From NCBI GenBank assembly GCA_965227215.1, contig OZ245729.1, positions 2,294,001 through 2,358,000 of the forward strand: a DNA stretch of 64,000 nucleotides, in the 5' to 3' direction. The translations under genes were made by a program, and so were the position numbers. How positions within the stretch are numbered: the first letter of the stretch is position 1; each line of letters opens with the position of its first letter. The stretch comes from Gracilimonas sp965227215 (GTDB taxonomy: Bacteria > Bacteroidota > Rhodothermia > Balneolales > Balneolaceae). The notes beneath the pieces are model-generated. The model did no database searches, had not been told where the DNA came from, and saw only the letters and a program-made list of their open reading frames with translations. Shown piece by piece: positions 1 to 8,239 of the stretch.

Positions 1-1
1 A

Positions 2-64
2 ATTAATGAGGCGGTGCAACTACTGATGCAGTCTGACCTATTAGATCCACTTGAGCTGGAGTGA
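2..64 (+). CDS. 3' end of a CDS cut by the window edge
   Basis: An open frame enters from the left edge and ends at a TGA at 62-64. The 20 visible codons end in LLMQSDLLDPLELE. This is too little to assign a family. It reads towards the DUF456 gene 34 bp downstream, so the two may share a transcript. That it is a gene end at all is an inference from frame and position. Confidence 0.4.
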   Translation: MNEAVQLLMQSDLLDPLELE

Positions 65-98
65 TGAAACATAACAGCGTTAATATCGTGTAGACCCC

Positions 99-575
99 AT
101 GGAACTTATCATACTTATTATCGGTGCATTATTAATGTTAATTGGTTTAGCCGGAGCTTTTCTACCGGTTGTACCGGGACTCCCATTCAGTTATGTGGGG
201 TTGCTGATCTTACAGTTTTTATATGCCCCATTTTCCCTCACATTTTTAGTGGTGTGGGCGGTGATCGTTATCATAGTAGGGTTTGTGCTGGACAATGTGA
301 TTCCGGCCTGGGCTACCAAGAAGTTTGGCGGTTCACCATATGGTGTAACAGGCTCAGTCGTGGGCTTGGTAGTCGGACTCTTCTTTCCACCCATAGGCTT
401 TGTATTGGGACCTCTGGTGGGTGCTTTTCTGGGAGAACTTATTGCCGGGAATAAATCTGATAAAGCCTTTAAATCGGCTTTAGGTTCATTTGTAGGGTTT
501 ATGGCAGCAACCGGTTTGAAAGTGATGGCAGCCGGAGTAATGGCCTATCATTATTTTGCGAATGTTAATTTTTAA
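99..575 (+). CDS. DUF456 domain-containing membrane protein
   Basis: A 158-residue, very hydrophobic protein with about four to five membrane segments. It has the glycine/proline-rich pattern of DUF456: an N-terminal segment followed by a GAFLPVVPGLP stretch, then a central helix and a C-terminal half with glycine-rich helices around PPIGFVLGPLVGAFLGEL. The family is of unknown function and sits in the inner membrane. The start ATG follows the upstream gene end by 34 bp. The gene converges with the next one, 35 bp away. Family assignment is by overall pattern; no function can be stated. Confidence 0.8.
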   Translation: MELIILIIGALLMLIGLAGAFLPVVPGLPFSYVGLLILQFLYAPFSLTFLVVWAVIVIIVGFVLDNVIPAWATKKFGGSPYGVTGSVVGLVVGLFFPPIGFVLGPLVGAFLGELIAGNKSDKAFKSALGSFVGFMAATGLKVMAAGVMAYHYFANVNF

Positions 576-610
576 GATGTCACTTTAAGCACAGGCTTTA
601 GACCGCTGCC

Positions 611-1036
611 TTAATCTGATCCTTCTTTTTTAGTAAATTGCTGTTTCAGAGCGTAGCCGGCAATCAGGAAACAGATCAACCCACCGAACCCAAATAGCAG
701 CCGTGCCAGCGAGATGTTAAATTCCGCACTCAGAAAAGGAACCCCTCCTGAAAAACCTGAATCGGTGCCAAATAAAGCAACCCAACTGCCGATAGCTCCC
801 ATTCCTGCAACTAAAAGTCCCGCAAGCAGATTGTTGTATTTCGACTCCTCTCCCAAGAATATGAGTAAACCGGCCAAAAAGAAGATCACCCCGCAAATAC
901 CGATAATCCACAGAGGAGCATTTACGGCAGCTTCATCAACAAGAATTACTTCCAGGGAAATGAGAATGATTCCAATTCCTGTTCCCATAAAAATCCATGA
1001 GAATACTTTTGGTGGTTTTTTGTTTTGATCTGCCAT
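611..1036 (-). CDS. Small four-helix membrane protein, unknown function
   Basis: A 141-residue protein with a short basic N-terminus (MADQNKKPPK) and four predicted membrane helices at roughly residues 13-33, 40-62, 67-90 and 108-130, ending in a charged tail (KKEGSD). I do not recognise a family. It lies downstream of the S9 peptidase on the same strand, but a terminator-like hairpin at 1077-1106 separates them, so it probably has its own promoter or is read through only partly. Confidence 0.65.
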   Translation of the reverse strand: MADQNKKPPKVFSWIFMGTGIGIILISLEVILVDEAAVNAPLWIIGICGVIFFLAGLLIFLGEESKYNNLLAGLLVAGMGAIGSWVALFGTDSGFSGGVPFLSAEFNISLARLLFGFGGLICFLIAGYALKQQFTKKEGSD

Positions 1037-1076
1037 AAAAATTGATTTTCAGGATTACTGAATATCGCTAAAAAGA

Positions 1077-1106
1077 AAAGGCTTTCACATTTCTGCAAAA
1101 GCCTTT
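1077..1106 (-). terminator. Rho-independent terminator of the S9 peptidase gene
   Basis: A 9-bp inverted repeat, AAAGGCTTT (1077-1085) and AAAGCCTTT (1098-1106), has a 12-nt loop. On the minus strand it is followed by a T-rich stretch (TTTTCTTTTT). It lies 22 bp after the stop of the S9 peptidase, as expected for an intrinsic terminator. Confidence 0.7.
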
Positions 1107-1127
1107 GTGATTTAGAAAAACAGAGAA

Positions 1128-3173
1128 TCAGTTCTCAATCGTCACTTCCTCAACCTCCAGTTCAGAGTCTGGACGTTGACTTTCATTCTCTTTCAGGTAT
1201 TCGTTGAACCATCGCAGCATGCGCAGATTATAATCAAACCGGGCGGTTGCTCGACGGTTGCCATGTCCTTCACCGGGATAAAGAACCAAGCGAACAGGAG
1301 TATCAGTTCGGGTTTTGATATGGCGGTAGAGTTCGTAAGACTGTCCCGGATCAACGCGTGTGTCTTCCTTTCCATGCATAATTAACAGCGGGGTTTTTGC
1401 ATTATCTACATGGTAGATGGGGCTGCGCTCCAGGTAACCCATGTAATCTTCCCAGATTCGCTTACGGGCGTGTACATAATAGAGTTCTTCGGGGATGTCG
1501 CTGGTACCCCACTTGGAAAGGTTGTTGCTGATTCCGACAAACATCACACCGGCAGCAAAGCGGTCGCTGTATTTGGTGCTCATCCAGGCCGTAGCATAAC
1601 CACCATACGATCCGCCGGTAACTCCAACTTTAGCTTCGTCGGTCAAGCCCTCCGCAATCAAATAGTCAACACCTTCAACGATGTCATCGAACTCGGCTCC
1701 GGCTAAATCACCCTGACTGCTCATGGCGAATTCTACACCGCGTCCGGTACTTCCGCGATAATTGGGATAGAAAACCACGAAACCTTCGGCAGCACCCATT
1801 TGTCCGGCCATGGAGTAAGAGGTCAGCCAGCCGTTATCGTAATGGGCTTCAGGTCCGCCATGTACCACGGTAATGGTTGGGTAACGCATCCCTTCTTCAT
1901 AGTTCAGCGGATAAATGACAATTCCTTCTACTTCCATGCCATCTTTGGTTGTGTATGAAACGGCTTCCTGTTTTCCTTTTGGAACTTCATCGAGCCACGG
2001 ATTGCTGTTGGTTACCCTTTTCGGCTCTTTATCGCCTTTTTTTATCAGGTATAATTCACCGGGATGATCAGGGGTGTTGGCATTGAAAACATGCGTTCCG
2101 TTGCCGGCATGGGCAAATGAATTCAGAATAGCTCCGCCGGTAGGGACAATAGCTTTCATATTACTGCCATCACTCTTGATGCTGCCAAATTCTGACCAAA
2201 CACCTTTACTTGCGAGATAATGAATGGTATTAGCATTAGCCCATTCAATTTGTTCGAAGCTGCCCTTAAAATCTTCTCCAAGTAAGGTGGTTTCTCCGGT
2301 TTCAGCATCGGCAATCTTTAAGCGTCCGGCAATAGGATCGTTAATAGTGGCAGCTGCAATCATAGCCAGTTTCTTGCTATCAGGACTCCAGGTTATTTGC
2401 CCGAGTTTCCCTTCATGATCAACTTCAGCAACCACATCCCGTGTCTTGTGATCAATAATCAACACTTTTTGGCTCATGTAGAAGTCATCAACCAGTGGGG
2501 TTGGCGCAACAGCAACGGCTAGTTTTTGTCGGTCAGGGCTCCAGGTCGCATCATAAACGGAACCTTCAACCGGAATACGGTGTGGGGTATGACCTTCTTT
2601 AGCAATATTCTGGATATACGCCCAGGTGTGGGTCAGGTTCTCCTCATAAACTTCCGGGCTGTAAGGTAGCGGAGACTCACTTTCTTCGGTTGGCTCTGAA
2701 GATCTGAATATAATATGATTGCCATCCGAAGCCCAGCTATAACCGGAAATATTTCGTTCAAAGGCATAAAGTTTTTCAGAATCTCCGGATTCAGTGTTCA
2801 ATTCATACAAAGAAGTAACCTCATCTCCTTCTTTTTTTGCAAGGTAGGTAATGTTATTGCTTCCAGGTCTGAAGGCAATCCCACTTATGCTCATGTCCGT
2901 AATGAGGGGTGAAGTTCCTCCACTCGAAACATCCATCATGTACAGGTGAGTACTTGGCAGAGCATTTTCTTTCATGGGATCGGCCGGAACGGTAAGCGTG
3001 TAAGCAGCGGTGCTTCCGTCATCGGATAGATAAACAGAGCCCACATTTTTGATTTTGGCAACTTGTGTTGGTGTGAGGCCATTTTGGGCCATCCCAAGTT
3101 GCATTAGTCCAACGGTAAACGCCAGAACAAACGTCATTAAATAGCTTGATTTTCGGAATGAAGAACAAGTCAT
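1128..3173 (-). CDS. S9 family peptidase (prolyl oligopeptidase / acylaminoacyl peptidase type), exported
   Basis: A 681-residue serine peptidase. An N-terminal signal peptide (about residues 1-29, ending LGMAQ) indicates export to the periplasm. Residues 30-400 have the WD/beta-propeller-like repeats of the family (TWSPDRQKLA, TWSPDSKKLA). The C-terminal alpha/beta-hydrolase domain carries GGSYGGY with catalytic Ser522, HGKED with Asp604 and GEGHG with His637, so the triad is complete. The family cleaves short oligopeptides, often after proline or at acylated N-termini; the exact specificity cannot be read here. The start is supported by a strong AGGAGG ribosome binding site six bases upstream of ATG 3173. 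Confidence 0.93.
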   Translation of the reverse strand: MTCSSFRKSSYLMTFVLAFTVGLMQLGMAQNGLTPTQVAKIKNVGSVYLSDDGSTAAYTLTVPADPMKENALPSTHLYMMDVSSGGTSPLITDMSISGIAFRPGSNNITYLAKKEGDEVTSLYELNTESGDSEKLYAFERNISGYSWASDGNHIIFRSSEPTEESESPLPYSPEVYEENLTHTWAYIQNIAKEGHTPHRIPVEGSVYDATWSPDRQKLAVAVAPTPLVDDFYMSQKVLIIDHKTRDVVAEVDHEGKLGQITWSPDSKKLAMIAAATINDPIAGRLKIADAETGETTLLGEDFKGSFEQIEWANANTIHYLASKGVWSEFGSIKSDGSNMKAIVPTGGAILNSFAHAGNGTHVFNANTPDHPGELYLIKKGDKEPKRVTNSNPWLDEVPKGKQEAVSYTTKDGMEVEGIVIYPLNYEEGMRYPTITVVHGGPEAHYDNGWLTSYSMAGQMGAAEGFVVFYPNYRGSTGRGVEFAMSSQGDLAGAEFDDIVEGVDYLIAEGLTDEAKVGVTGGSYGGYATAWMSTKYSDRFAAGVMFVGISNNLSKWGTSDIPEELYYVHARKRIWEDYMGYLERSPIYHVDNAKTPLLIMHGKEDTRVDPGQSYELYRHIKTRTDTPVRLVLYPGEGHGNRRATARFDYNLRMLRWFNEYLKENESQRPDSELEVEEVTIEN

Positions 3174-3319
3174 TGGTTTCCTCCTGATTGTGTTTGATTA
3201 AGTTGGTGGAATATAGTTAATAAGCCTTCTCATCTAAAGACTTAGGTGAAAAATCAGAGCAATTTGTAAAGCTTATCTGAAATGCTTAAATCCGACAAAA
3301 GATCAATTTTGGAGACAGT

Positions 3320-4747
3320 ATGAAATACACTAAATGGATATGTGCGATATTGATAACTGCAGCAACCGGTTTAACCGCTTGCACTGAAACAAACCCGGCC
3401 AAAAAAGTAACGGTAATTTCAGGTGCTACATTATTTGATGGAACCGGAGCTGAAGCCATTCAGAACAGTATGGTGGTAATCCGTTCAGGTGAAATTGACT
3501 GCGTGGGCAAAGATGGCGAATGCTTCGTTCCGCTTGGGGCTGAAGTAATAAATGCGGAGGGGAAATATATTACACCGGGGCTTGTGGATGCACATATGCA
3601 TTTCTTCCAAACCGGCTTTTTTGATAGTCGGCCGGATGCAATGGATATTACTGATGTTTATCCATTCGCAGAAGTGGCGGCCTATCAGAAACAAAATCCT
3701 CAGCGATATTACAATTCATACCTCTGTTCAGGAATTACCGCTGTGTACGATGTGGGTGGAATGAGCTGGTCTATTGACTTCCAGGAACAAGCCGAAAATA
3801 ATCCCAAAGCTCCGCATGTTGCTGCTGCCGGGCCGCTGATAACCCCAGTTCCGGGTGCGCCTTTTGATCTTCCGTCAGATAAAGTATTGGTCACACTGGA
3901 TTCGGAAGAAACGGGAGTGAAAACGGTGCAATACCTGTCGGCTTTGGGAAGTACAGGTATCAAATTCTGGACCTTTGATGAAGACAGTGACAAGTATATG
4001 AAGCGTGTAGAGGCAACAGCTGAAGAAATTCAAAGGCAGGGGAATCAAATGATATCCCATGCCACAACGCTGGACCAAGCTAAGGCAGCACTCCGTAATG
4101 GGACGAAACTTTTGGTTCACAGCGTTCAAAACACAGAAATTGACGAAGAGTTTATAGAGCTGGCCAAAGAAAATGGCACCTATTATAACCCAACGCTGAT
4201 TGTAAGTGCAGGTTACTTGCTCGCCTATAGAGCGGCTGCAGACATCGCCCCGATTCCGGTTAGCGATCCGAATGGCTGTGTAGATTCAAAGACGATGGAT
4301 TTAATTACCTCAGCAAATCAATTTAAAGAGCACCCCCGGCTATCGGGAAATATGATTAACAGGCTTCAGGATTTTAATCCCGAAACGGATATGACCCGGG
4401 AAATGCTAATGACCAATCTCAAGAAAGTGTATGATGCCGGTATCCCAATTGTAGTAGGAACCGATGCCGGTAATCCGGGAACATTGCACGGAGTGTCAAT
4501 TTTTGATGAAATGGAGTATATGCAGCGAGCCGGTATTTCGGCTGAAGATTTAATCGTGATGGCCACCAAAAACGGCGCTGAATCCATGCGTAGAGGTGAT
4601 GATTTTGGAACCCTCGAGTCGGGCAAGTTCGCTAACCTGATTTTGATGGAAGAAAACCCCTCATCGGATATATCCAATATGCGCTCTCTAACTCATGTGA
4701 TGATAAAAGGGAATATGATGAAGGTAGGGGATATTCAGACGGAATAA
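3320..4747 (+). CDS. Amidohydrolase family lipoprotein
   Basis: A 475-residue protein of the metal-dependent amidohydrolase superfamily (imidazolonepropionase/prolidase-like branch). It begins with a lipoprotein signal peptide with lipobox LTAC at about residues 18-21, so it is probably anchored in the cell envelope. The N-terminal HxH metal site is VDAHMHF (His92, His94). Further ligands are expected in SHATT and LVHSV, and GTDAGNPG provides the conserved aspartate. The tail GDDFGTLESGKFANL is the usual beta-sandwich return. The substrate is unknown. It is transcribed divergently from the S9 peptidase (146 bp apart), so both may act on exported peptides or cyclic amides, which is only a guess. 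Confidence 0.88.
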   Translation: MKYTKWICAILITAATGLTACTETNPAKKVTVISGATLFDGTGAEAIQNSMVVIRSGEIDCVGKDGECFVPLGAEVINAEGKYITPGLVDAHMHFFQTGFFDSRPDAMDITDVYPFAEVAAYQKQNPQRYYNSYLCSGITAVYDVGGMSWSIDFQEQAENNPKAPHVAAAGPLITPVPGAPFDLPSDKVLVTLDSEETGVKTVQYLSALGSTGIKFWTFDEDSDKYMKRVEATAEEIQRQGNQMISHATTLDQAKAALRNGTKLLVHSVQNTEIDEEFIELAKENGTYYNPTLIVSAGYLLAYRAAADIAPIPVSDPNGCVDSKTMDLITSANQFKEHPRLSGNMINRLQDFNPETDMTREMLMTNLKKVYDAGIPIVVGTDAGNPGTLHGVSIFDEMEYMQRAGISAEDLIVMATKNGAESMRRGDDFGTLESGKFANLILMEENPSSDISNMRSLTHVMIKGNMMKVGDIQTE

Positions 4748-4757
4748 ACAGCACAAA

Positions 4758-4774
4758 TAACTTTGGAAAAGTTA
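4758..4774 (+). repeat. 17-bp imperfect palindrome, copy 1 (left of the RAYT gene)
   Basis: TAACTTTGGAAAAGTTA. Identical to 5413-5429 and the exact reverse complement of 5364-5380. The unit is itself a near-palindrome with arms TAACTTT and AAAGTTA. It starts 10 bp after the amidohydrolase stop and precedes the transposase gene. This is the pattern expected of REP-like sequences tied to a RAYT. Confidence 0.75.
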
Positions 4775-4790
4775 ATGGTAGGAGAGAACT

Positions 4791-5366
4791 ATGTTAAAGC
4801 TTGAACCAAATAGATATTACCATATCTATAACCGGGGTAATAATCGAGAAAAGCTTTTCTATACCGAAGCTAATTATGAATACTTTTTTTTCAAGTTTCA
4901 GCAGCATTGCTTTCATGTTTTAGAAACATATGCCTATTGTTTAATGGGGAATCATTTTCATTTCTTGGTAAGTATAAGACCGGTAAATGAACAACGAACT
5001 TTATTTTTAGAACGAAATTTAAAAACCAGAAAGCTGCGTTCTCCTTCAAAGCATTTGGCTAATTTTTTCAGTTCTTATACTCAGTCAATTAATAAGCAAG
5101 AAGGCCGGGTTGGGAGTTTGTTTCAAAAAAACTTCAAACGAAAAGAGATAGATTCAGAGGATTACTTCAGACAAACAATAGTTTATATACATCTAAACCC
5201 AATTAAGCATGGCTTTTCCGATAGTTTTGAGACCTATCCGTATTCCTATTATCCTTTTTACCTAAACTCAGAAGAAACATTTCTAAACAGGAAAAAGTCT
5301 TTAGAGTTGTTCGGTGGGATTGAAAATTTTAGTGTTGCCCATGAAAATGGGGTTGCCTTACTCTAA
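4791..5366 (+). CDS. REP-associated tyrosine transposase (RAYT, Y1/IS200-like)
   Basis: A 191-residue single-domain Y1 transposase. The N-terminal YHIYNRG motif and AYCLMGNHFHFLV are typical of the RAYT branch. The HUH metal-binding site is His55-Phe-His57 and the likely nucleophile is Tyr96 in SSYTQSINK, followed by RVGSLFQKNFKRK. Such enzymes nick and rejoin single-stranded DNA at palindromic repeats and usually occur as single domesticated copies without classical IS ends. The gene is more A+T-rich than its neighbours, which suggests acquisition. Its stop codon (5364-5366) lies inside the inverted repeat copy at 5364-5380. It looks intact, with full length and all key residues. Confidence 0.9.
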   Translation: MLKLEPNRYYHIYNRGNNREKLFYTEANYEYFFFKFQQHCFHVLETYAYCLMGNHFHFLVSIRPVNEQRTLFLERNLKTRKLRSPSKHLANFFSSYTQSINKQEGRVGSLFQKNFKRKEIDSEDYFRQTIVYIHLNPIKHGFSDSFETYPYSYYPFYLNSEETFLNRKKSLELFGGIENFSVAHENGVALL

Positions 5367-5380
5367 CTTTTCCAAAGTTA
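5364..5380 (-). repeat. 17-bp imperfect palindrome, copy 2 (inverted)
   Basis: TAACTTTTCCAAAGTTA, the exact reverse complement of the copies at 4758-4774 and 5413-5429. Its first three bases are the TAA stop of the transposase gene. Together with copy 3 it forms a 17-bp stem with a 32-nt loop, a BIME-like inverted pair that could also end transcription. Confidence 0.75.
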
Positions 5381-5412
5381 TAAGGAGAAGTTGTTATATA
5401 GAAATAGGAGTT

Positions 5413-5429
5413 TAACTTTGGAAAAGTTA
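5413..5429 (+). repeat. 17-bp imperfect palindrome, copy 3
   Basis: TAACTTTGGAAAAGTTA, identical to copy 1 and inverted relative to copy 2. Copies 1 and 3 bracket the transposase gene as direct repeats, and copies 2 and 3 form an inverted pair. The outer limits of the putative element are thus 4758-5429. Confidence 0.75.
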
Positions 5430-5484
5430 CCTAAGGGCACCATATTTCATGTCTCAACAGTAGTATTTCAATAAATCTAATACC

Positions 5485-6951
5485 ATGAAAAGGTACTTCT
5501 CTTTACTTCTGATAGTTTCATTCTTCTTTTTACCATTCGAAGCCTCAGCCCAGAATAAGCTGTTGGGTAAAATTAACTTTCCGAACTCAGGAGCAGAAGC
5601 CGCCCAGGCTGATTTCATTGAAGGCGTTAAGTTTCTGCATAATTTCGAATATGAAGATGCCGCCCGGGCCTTTAAGAGGGCTCAGGAAATAGACCCGGAA
5701 TTTGTGATGGCTTATTATGGGGAAGCTAAAACACATAACCATCCCATTTGGATGCAACAGGATCGGGTGGCGGCAATGGCCATTCTGAGTAAGCTGGGTG
5801 AAACGGTAGAGGAAAGGCAGAAAAGAGCCTCAACCCAGAGAGAGAAAGATTTGTTGATGTCGCTGGAAGTACTGTACGGAAATACGGAGGAATCAAAGAA
5901 CCTTTCTAAAGAACAACGGGATGATTTATATCGTGAATACATGGCTGATCTTCACAAAAAATACCCCAATGATCATGAAATAACCACTTTTTATGGATTG
6001 TCGATTTTGGGGACGGCCCATGAAGGACGGGATTTTGGGATTTATATGGAAGCCGCTGCCGAACTTTTTGATGTATGGAACGCTAATTCCGAGCACCCAG
6101 GAGCTGCTCATTATCTCATTCATTCTTTTGATGATCCCATCCATGCGCCACTTGGCCTGCCCATGGCGAAAGCGTATTCTAAAATTGCCCCTTCTGCTGC
6201 ACACGCCCAGCATATGACCTCACATATTTTTCTTGCGTTGGGGATGTGGGATGAAACCATTGATGCCAATATTGTGGCGAGAGATGTTCAGCAAACCCGA
6301 CAAAAAGAACTCGGAGAACAAACCACAGTTTGTGGCCATTACCCCTGGTGGCTTCAGTATGGATATCTTCAAACCGGAGAAGAGGATAAGGCTCGCGAAG
6401 TTCTGTCAAACTGCTACGACCGGATCAAAAAAGAACCGACGGGAGGAGAAAAATGGCATTTTTCCGTGATGAGGGGACACTACATTGTGGATGGAGAAAA
6501 GTGGAACGAGGCCGGTGAATGGAAGGCGAATTATGATGAAACAAACAGAACCGGGCAAAACTACTTTTTCACATCTGCGCTGGCTGAGATAAAGATGGGG
6601 AATCTTGAAAATGCTCGCCTGAACCTTGATAAGCTTATGAATGTGCCAGAAAGCCCGGATCAAAATATTCAGGTGAACCAAATCAAGAGTTTACTGTTGA
6701 TTGAAGAGGGTAATAAAGAACAGGGACTCCAACTGTTGAAGGAAACAGTTTTGGCCGAATCAGAATTGCCTATCGATTTTGGTCCGCCGACGATTGTTAA
6801 ACCAACCTATGAATTATTAGGCGAGGTGCTTATGGATATGAATAAGTATGAGGATGCTCAGATTGCTTTCGAAAAACAGCTGGAACGCACCCCCAAACGC
6901 AGAATGTCGGTGCTTGGAAAAGAGCAAGCTGAAGGGTTAGCTTCGCGATAA
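5485..6951 (+). CDS. Exported tetratricopeptide-repeat protein
   Basis: A 488-residue protein with a signal peptide (about residues 1-22, ending ASAQ). TPR-like helical pairs are visible near residues 45-80 (FLHNFEYEDAARAFKRAQE, EFVMAYYGEAKTH) and at the C-terminus (YELLGEVLMDMNKYEDAQIAFEKQLE). The middle contains histidine-rich stretches (HPGAAHYLIHSFDDP, AAHAQHMTSHIF) that look like a conserved core and could bind metal; this is inference. It is probably periplasmic. TPR proteins mediate protein contacts, and the partner is unknown. The gene stands alone, 118 bp after the transposase gene. Confidence 0.75.
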   Translation: MKRYFSLLLIVSFFFLPFEASAQNKLLGKINFPNSGAEAAQADFIEGVKFLHNFEYEDAARAFKRAQEIDPEFVMAYYGEAKTHNHPIWMQQDRVAAMAILSKLGETVEERQKRASTQREKDLLMSLEVLYGNTEESKNLSKEQRDDLYREYMADLHKKYPNDHEITTFYGLSILGTAHEGRDFGIYMEAAAELFDVWNANSEHPGAAHYLIHSFDDPIHAPLGLPMAKAYSKIAPSAAHAQHMTSHIFLALGMWDETIDANIVARDVQQTRQKELGEQTTVCGHYPWWLQYGYLQTGEEDKAREVLSNCYDRIKKEPTGGEKWHFSVMRGHYIVDGEKWNEAGEWKANYDETNRTGQNYFFTSALAEIKMGNLENARLNLDKLMNVPESPDQNIQVNQIKSLLLIEEGNKEQGLQLLKETVLAESELPIDFGPPTIVKPTYELLGEVLMDMNKYEDAQIAFEKQLERTPKRRMSVLGKEQAEGLASR

Positions 6952-6975
6952 ATCCACTCAAAACACCTTTCTAAC

Positions 6976-7005
6976 TTGAAATTTTGCCGTATTATTATAC
7001 CTTAG
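6976..7005 (+). promoter_or_regulatory. Possible Bacteroidota-type promoter for the ABM-like repeat protein
   Basis: A TTG (6976-6978) is followed 19 bases later by TACCTTAG (6998-7005), seven of the eight positions of the TAnnTTTG element used by the Bacteroidota primary sigma factor. It lies 28 bp before the chosen ATG. This rests on motif matching only. Confidence 0.3.
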
Positions 7006-7032
7006 AGTAAGGGTTAATTAATGGAGTGCAGT

Positions 7033-7821
7033 ATGAGAAAGGTTGCTTTGCTTACGTTCGTATTAGTTTGCGTGATGGCTGTGTCGGGATATGCACAGAC
7101 GGAAGAAGGTGCTTATCTGAATATAGACTACCTGAAGGTTGAGACCGAAAATCTGGCCGAATTTGAAAAGTTGGTAAAATCAGAGTGGGTGCCAATTTTA
7201 GAAGCAGAAGTATCTTCCAGAGATTTAAGTGGCAGCTATTTTTATAAGGTAATTTATCCGGGTGGCAATCTGAGTAAATATAATTTTGTGCTTGTCAGAA
7301 CCTATCAGAACCTGGATGCTGTAATGGCCAAAGGAGAGAGATTAAACGAATTACTCGCTGGCGGAGGTGATAACATTTTATCGAAATCACTTGATTTGGC
7401 TAAATTTCAATATTCGGAACTTTGGAAGACGGAAGCCGGAGTTATGAATATACTGGATGCAAAACCCGGCACTTATGCGATTGTAAATTTTATGAGGGTT
7501 AAGCCAGGAATGGAAAATCAGTACCTCGCACTGGAAAATGATATTGCACGCCCATTACACGAGGAACGCATTAAGCAGGATCAGATGCACAACTGGCGAA
7601 CTTATTCATTAATGAAGCCGGGAGGTATAGAGTATAAGTACAACTTTATTACGGCCGATTTTTACGATGTCATAAGCAATATGGAATATGGCTTCTCCAA
7701 TGAAATTATGAAGAGTGTAATGCCCCGGGCAAATTTCACTGAAACGATGAATGCGATCATCAATACTCGTGAAATCGTGAATAGCGAACTTTGGAAGTTA
7801 ATATCTTATCAGGAAAAGTAA
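7033..7821 (+). CDS. Exported protein with two tandem dimeric alpha-beta-barrel-like repeats
   Basis: A 262-residue protein of unknown function with a signal peptide (MRKVALLTF... ending GYAQT). I chose ATG 7033 over the in-frame ATG at 7021 because a GGAG lies six bases before it and the signal peptide then starts normally. The mature protein is an internal duplication. The first half holds YPGGNLSKYNFVLVRTY and ends SELWKTEA; the second holds KPGGIEYKYNFITADFY and ends SELWKLIS. Each half looks like a small alpha-beta (ABM/NIPSNAP-like) fold, but no catalytic residue is recognisable. It lies 13 bp before the DksA-like gene and is likely cotranscribed with it. Confidence 0.6.
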   Translation: MRKVALLTFVLVCVMAVSGYAQTEEGAYLNIDYLKVETENLAEFEKLVKSEWVPILEAEVSSRDLSGSYFYKVIYPGGNLSKYNFVLVRTYQNLDAVMAKGERLNELLAGGGDNILSKSLDLAKFQYSELWKTEAGVMNILDAKPGTYAIVNFMRVKPGMENQYLALENDIARPLHEERIKQDQMHNWRTYSLMKPGGIEYKYNFITADFYDVISNMEYGFSNEIMKSVMPRANFTETMNAIINTREIVNSELWKLISYQEK

Positions 7822-7834
7822 GGGCCAACAGTGC

Positions 7835-8167
7835 ATGACGGACTCCGAAAAAGCGAAGCTCAAAGGAATCATCAGTTCAAGAATTAAAGAGACAAAGGAA
7901 GAGATTATTGAGCTTCAGGAGTTGGTAAAACCTATCCCGCTTGATGCTTCTATTGGAAGGGTTTCGAGAATGGATGCCATTAATAATAAGACTATAAACG
8001 AGTCATCGCTGAGAGAGAAGCAGCAGCAACTTAAAAAGCTGAAACGCGCTAAGGAAAACGCTGAATTCGATACTTTTGGACGTTGTACAAAATGTGGAGA
8101 AGAAATTCCGTTTGGCCGTTTAGAGTATATGCCGCATACCACACGCTGTGTAAAATGTGTGGGTTAG
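7835..8167 (+). CDS. TraR/DksA-type C4 zinc finger protein
   Basis: A 110-residue protein with an N-terminal coiled-coil-like segment (residues 1-75, rich in Lys and Glu) and a C-terminal four-cysteine zinc finger, CTKCGEEIPFGRL followed by TRCVKC. This matches the DksA/TraR family, whose members bind RNA polymerase through the secondary channel. It is shorter than classical DksA (about 150 residues), so it may be a DksA-like paralogue rather than the main one. The helix tip lacks an obvious DxxDxA motif, so effector function is uncertain. Confidence 0.85.
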   Translation: MTDSEKAKLKGIISSRIKETKEEIIELQELVKPIPLDASIGRVSRMDAINNKTINESSLREKQQQLKKLKRAKENAEFDTFGRCTKCGEEIPFGRLEYMPHTTRCVKCVG

Positions 8168-8239
8168 CAGTTCAGCTTTCTTACAATTTTTATGAGAAAC
8201 TATTGCTAAATATTGGCCGGTTAAGTAACATCGGCAGCT

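Noticed and set aside
4758..5429. CRISPR-like repeat array around the transposase
   Set aside because: There are only three copies, in mixed orientation and without regular spacing; they fit REP-like repeats of a RAYT.
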